A stretch of DNA of 25,570 nucleotides from Reclinomonas americana ATCC 50394 (Eukaryota; Jakobida; Jakobea; Jakobida), in contig PS015159.1 of assembly GCA_048213135.1 (NCBI GenBank), forward strand, positions 194,480-220,049, read 5' to 3'. Shown piece after piece: positions 18,824 to 25,570 of this stretch. Below the pieces are notes generated by a model, which was not told where the DNA came from, ran no database searches, and was given only the letters and a program-made list of their open reading frames with translations. Positions within the stretch are counted from its first letter, which is position 1; each line of letters opens with the position of its first letter. The translations under genes were made by a program, and so were the position numbers.

Positions 18824-18896
18824 TTTGATTGAGTTGTCTGTCGATCGAATCAAGCCAACAAAGCATACATTTTTTCTCCTCATTCTCTCATCGTTG

Positions 18897-22225
<3,329 letters not shown>

Positions 22226-22250
22226 GGACTGCGGCGTTGGGTCGTGTGAG

Positions 22251-23135
22251 NNNNNNNNNNNNNNNNNNNNNNNNNNNNNNNNNNNNNNNNNNNNNNNNNN
22301 NNNNNNNNNNNNNNNNNNNNNNNNNNNNNNNNNNNNNNNNNNNNNNNNNNNNNNNNNNNNNNNNNNNNNNNNNNNNNNNNNNNNNNNNNNNNNNNNNNNN
22401 NNNNNNNNNNNNNNNNNNNNNNNNNNNNNNNNNNNNNNNNNNNNNNNNNNNNNNNNNNNNNNNNNNNNNNNNNNNNNNNNNNNNNNNNNNNNNNNNNNNN
22501 NNNNNNNNNNNNNNNNNNNNNNNNNNNNNNNNNNNNNNNNNNNNNNNNNNNNNNNNNNNNNNNNNNNNNNNNNNNNNNNNNNNNNNNNNNNNNNNNNNNN
22601 NNNNNNNNNNNNNNNNNNNNNNNNNNNNNNNNNNNNNNNNNNNNNNNNNNNNNNNNNNNNNNNNNNNNNNNNNNNNNNNNNNNNNNNNNNNNNNNNNNNN
22701 NNNNNNNNNNNNNNNNNNNNNNNNNNNNNNNNNNNNNNNNNNNNNNNNNNNNNNNNNNNNNNNNNNNNNNNNNNNNNNNNNNNNNNNNNNNNNNNNNNNN
22801 NNNNNNNNNNNNNNNNNNNNNNNNNNNNNNNNNNNNNNNNNNNNNNNNNNNNNNNNNNNNNNNNNNNNNNNNNNNNNNNNNNNNNNNNNNNNNNNNNNNN
22901 NNNNNNNNNNNNNNNNNNNNNNNNNNNNNNNNNNNNNNNNNNNNNNNNNNNNNNNNNNNNNNNNNNNNNNNNNNNNNNNNNNNNNNNNNNNNNNNNNNNN
23001 NNNNNNNNNNNNNNNNNNNNNNNNNNNNNNNNNNNNNNNNNNNNNNNNNNNNNNNNNNNNNNNNNNNNNNNNNNNNNNNNNNNNNNNNNNNNNNNNNNNN
23101 NNNNNNNNNNNNNNNNNNNNNNNNNNNNNNNNNNN
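22251..23135. other. Assembly gap 3 (N run)
   Basis: 885 N. Any promoter and further 5' exons of the YIP1 gene may be hidden here. Confidence 0.99.
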
Positions 23136-23317
23136 AGAGTGTGTGCAATCGATGGGCCGGTGGATGGACGGATGTCAGCAATGAGAGTAGAGATAACAGT
23201 AGAACGCGCAGGCACTGAGTGAGATGACGTGAGCGACGAGAGATAGAAGGAGATTGAGAAGTGTGTGTTTGATAACGGCGAGCTTGAGTGCACGAGCAGT
23301 TTGTGTGCGATTTCGTC

Positions 23318-23355
23318 TGTGTGTGTTGTGTTGTGTTGTGTTGTGTTGTGTTGTG

Positions 23356-23412
<57 letters not shown>
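23318..23412. repeat. (TTGTG)n pentanucleotide, then (TG)n and (GA)n
   Basis: TGTGTG leads into about eight TTGTG units (to about 23360), then pure TG to 23388, then pure GA to about 23412. Three microsatellite types abut without spacer, which suggests growth by slippage from one seed. Confidence 0.9.
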
Positions 23413-23460
23413 CAGACCCTCTCAGGCGAGAGGCAGCGACTGAAGCACCGCAAACGTTTA

Positions 23461-23810
23461 CCTCGAGTTCGCACTCACTGTCTCTCTCTCTCTCATGATC
23501 ACACACACACACACATACACACACACACACACATAGACAGAGAGAGAGAGAGAAAGTGAGTGTGTGAGAGAGAGAGAGAGAGGAGACGCATATGTCGCGC
23601 GCGCGTGCATCTCTCCTGTCTCTCGCCCTCCTGTGGTTTCTGTTCCACTCGTCCACTTTCTCTCTCTCCCTCTCCATCACCTTCTTTTTCTTCTCCTTTG
23701 TCACTCTCTCTCTCTCTCTCTCCCTCTCCCTCTCTTTTCTCTCTGTCTCACTCCCTGCTTCTCTCTCGCTCCGGATCCTTCTCTCCTTCGCGGCACGCTC
23801 GATCTCGTTC
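23461..23810. repeat. Mixed CT, CA and GA arrays
   Basis: CT (23480-23494), CA (23501-23533), GA (23540-23582), then a 200 bp CT-rich stretch (23600-23810). Translation of the CT stretch gives Ser/Leu frames on plus and Arg/Glu frames on minus; the minus frame from an ATG at 23887 (RLQARWNEIERAAKERR) looks coiled-coil-like but is not separable from repeat translation. Confidence 0.75.
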
Positions 23811-24590
23811 CACCTCGCTTGCAGTCGGCCCTCGAGGCGCCAGAAAGGGAAGCATGCGCACAAGTCCGGATCCCAAAATTGTCGCATAACATAAAAACGT
23901 GCGCGCTGTTTGGTGTTCGCGAGCGCTCGTGCACGTGTACACGCGCACCAATGTCAGCGATACTAGTTAACGTTCTCGCTCGAGTGACAACCGGGCGAAG
24001 GAGGAGGAGAGAGACGCGTGTGTGAATTCGAAATAAAAATGTGTGTCATGCGCAGAAAGACTGCGCTGTTCACGTGCTCAGCGAGCATCGTCTGGCAACC
24101 GCACTGGCGAACACTGGAGAGGTCAGAGACGCAGGTCTCGCAATTCACGCCTTTTCTCGTCACTTGAGTGCAGAAAGTGTCCAGAAATCCAAATCCGTGC
24201 ATCGCAAATTGGCGATCGCGAATGGCCACGGCCTGGTTGTTTTGTGCACACGCGAAATGAGCATGACGAACAGCACCATGCATACCGAAGATAAGCAACC
24301 TCGACGCCCGCGCGCAGCAAATCGGGAATACAAAGATTCCGGTTTTTTCGAGCTCGAGGTTCCGTGTCTCATCAGCCGACGCGCGCGGCGCAGTCATCGC
24401 CTGACACAATGCAGGAGCACAAGCAACTCCGGTGGCCTCACTCGCTCATGAATGCGTGCACGTGTCCACCAATCGTGAGTGAGACTTTTTGAGTTGACTG
24501 TGGAAGATTCTTTGGAGTTCAAGACGGAATGATTCTTTCTGTTGGCGCATGTCCTTATGGGGTGGCACAACCGACCGGGGATAGAGGCCA
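23811..24590. other. Unassigned sequence, no gene seen
   Basis: Non-repetitive sequence with open frames on both strands up to about 150 codons, none resembling a known family and none with convincing flanking splice sites. An AATAAA lies at about 24032 on the plus strand. It may be intergenic, an intron, or a fast-evolving gene. Confidence 0.5.
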
Positions 24591-24591
24591 C

Positions 24592-24850
24592 CTAAAAGGG
24601 GCGTAATTTGGCGACCACGGGGGCCGGAGTTCCGGGTGCAAAAAACGCAACCCGTGGACCATCCCCTCCTTTACGACGACTGCGTTTCTTGCAGCTGCCA
24701 ATGGACGACGCACTCTCACCTGCTGCGCCGTCTTCTGGCGAGCACGTGGACCCTCGTATGTGCACGCGTATACAAGAGAATGACAAAGAAAACGTGACTG
24801 CACTGTCTCTCGGATCCGAACGCACGCAAAACGCGAAACCCCGTCCGTAG
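24592..24850. other. Possible exon, strand unresolved
   Basis: Two readings compete. Plus: an acceptor TTTCTTGCAG at 24694 leads into MDDALSPAAPSSGEHVDP from an ATG at 24702 and stays open to a stop at 24850. Minus: a terminal exon reading KKRSRRKGGDGPRVAFFAPG and ending in a stop at 24592, basic and Pro-containing. Neither matches a family I know. Confidence 0.25.
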
Positions 24851-25473
24851 AAAGTAGACAATAAGAGCTGACTGTCGCCCCGATTTGAAGTCATTCACTT
24901 TTTTTGCACTACTGCGGTGAGTTGGCAGTTGAGTTGGCGTCTTTCTCTCTTTCTCGCACCTCTTTCTCCATGGCCGGAAGCTTGTACACGCGCACTCTCT
25001 GAATCCCTCGTTCGGATTCACTCTCTCTCTTTTTCTCCAATGGCCACAATCGCTCACTTCTGTACTCTTTGCCAACACTCTCCTCAAGGAAGGGAGAATG
25101 AGCACGTGGGGAGAGTTGCTGGCGTGATCTCTCCCACTCCTCTCCTTCGTTTTCTCTCGTCGTCGCACTCTTCTCTCTCCCTCGATCGTTTCTCGCTCCC
25201 TCTCTCGCCCGCGCTCTCTTTGGGGAGAGAGAGAGTTCACGTGCCTTGACTTGATCTCTGTGCACGTGTCTTTGAATCCTCTCGCTCGACTTCTCTCCTC
25301 TCGTGACCAAATACTCGCTCTCTACATGCATCACACATTGACGTCCACATTCGCTCATTCTCTCTGCACGGAGAACATTTATACTCTTCACACATAGTGT
25401 GTACGTGTGAGCGTGACGCATTGCTGTACATGCAAGTACTCACTGCTCCAGGTGACTGCGCCTGAGCGTGCTT
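24851..25473. other. CT-rich unassigned sequence
   Basis: Pyrimidine-rich on the plus strand with many CTCTCT and TTTCTC runs. On the minus strand a 12-base segment at 25442-25453 is preceded by GGCGCAG and followed by GTGAGTAC, a possible small exon of a gene entering from the right, but nothing supports it further. Confidence 0.5.
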
Positions 25474-25474
25474 C

Positions 25475-25570
<96 letters not shown>
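25474..25570. repeat. (CT)n dinucleotide array at right edge
   Basis: Nearly pure CT array of about 97 bp to the end of the window, broken once by a CTCGCTC variant at about 25488. Confidence 0.95.

Noticed and set aside
23557-23887. Minus-strand Arg/Glu-rich coiled-coil-like frame
   Set aside because: The first 30 codons look protein-like, but most of it is the complement of a CT array and no splice sites or family support it.

Overview
This is a nuclear, spliced, gene-dense eukaryotic window from what looks like a unicellular, probably flagellated relative of the unikont/opisthokont lineages (apusomonad- or choanoflagellate-like). The evidence is the gene content: EB1, YIP1/YIPF5, STK19, a UBX protein, an FWWh/FAM227 protein and a signal-peptide cadherin-like protein. 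Introns are mostly 40-500 bp, GT-AG type with very loose donors, and the proteins carry runs of Pro, Gly, Ala, Ser and Thr. The species cannot be fixed from the sequence. There are three N gaps (6515-6920, 21346-21846, 22251-23135), and both window ends lie in GA/CT dinucleotide arrays.

Layout: (1) 73-1204, minus: 5' part of a secreted or membrane cadherin-like gene running off the left edge. (2) 1761-3030, minus: unrecognised Pro-rich basic protein. (3) 3568-4972, minus: unrecognised protein with an N-myristoylation-type start. (4) 5811-11438, plus: 15-exon FAM227/FWWh gene whose first intron contains gap 1 and a tandem duplication. (5) 11494-13365, plus: STK19 homologue. (6) 13513-14680, minus: tentative gene with very small exons. 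(7) 14771-15766, plus: single-exon gene joining a DC1/ZZ-like zinc finger to a possible papain-fold Cys/His/Asn domain. (8) 15787-16998, minus: UIM-UBX protein. (9) 17089-18823, minus: complete EB1/MAPRE homologue. (10) 18897-22225, minus: YIPF5/YIP1 homologue with a repeat-filled first intron. (11) 22229-25570: repeat-rich, gap-bearing sequence with no confident gene.

The genes do not form one pathway. Several are general eukaryotic functions: microtubule plus ends (EB1), ER-Golgi traffic (YIP1), transcription-coupled repair (STK19) and the p97/ubiquitin system (UBX). FAM227 tends to occur in ciliated organisms. Genes 7 to 10 are packed with only 20, 90 and 73 bp between neighbouring coding regions. 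The exon models were built by hand by matching splice signals, reading phase and family alignment; where a family is recognised, all phases close without a frameshift. The least certain parts are the 5' ends of genes 4 and 10, gene 6, and everything right of 22229.
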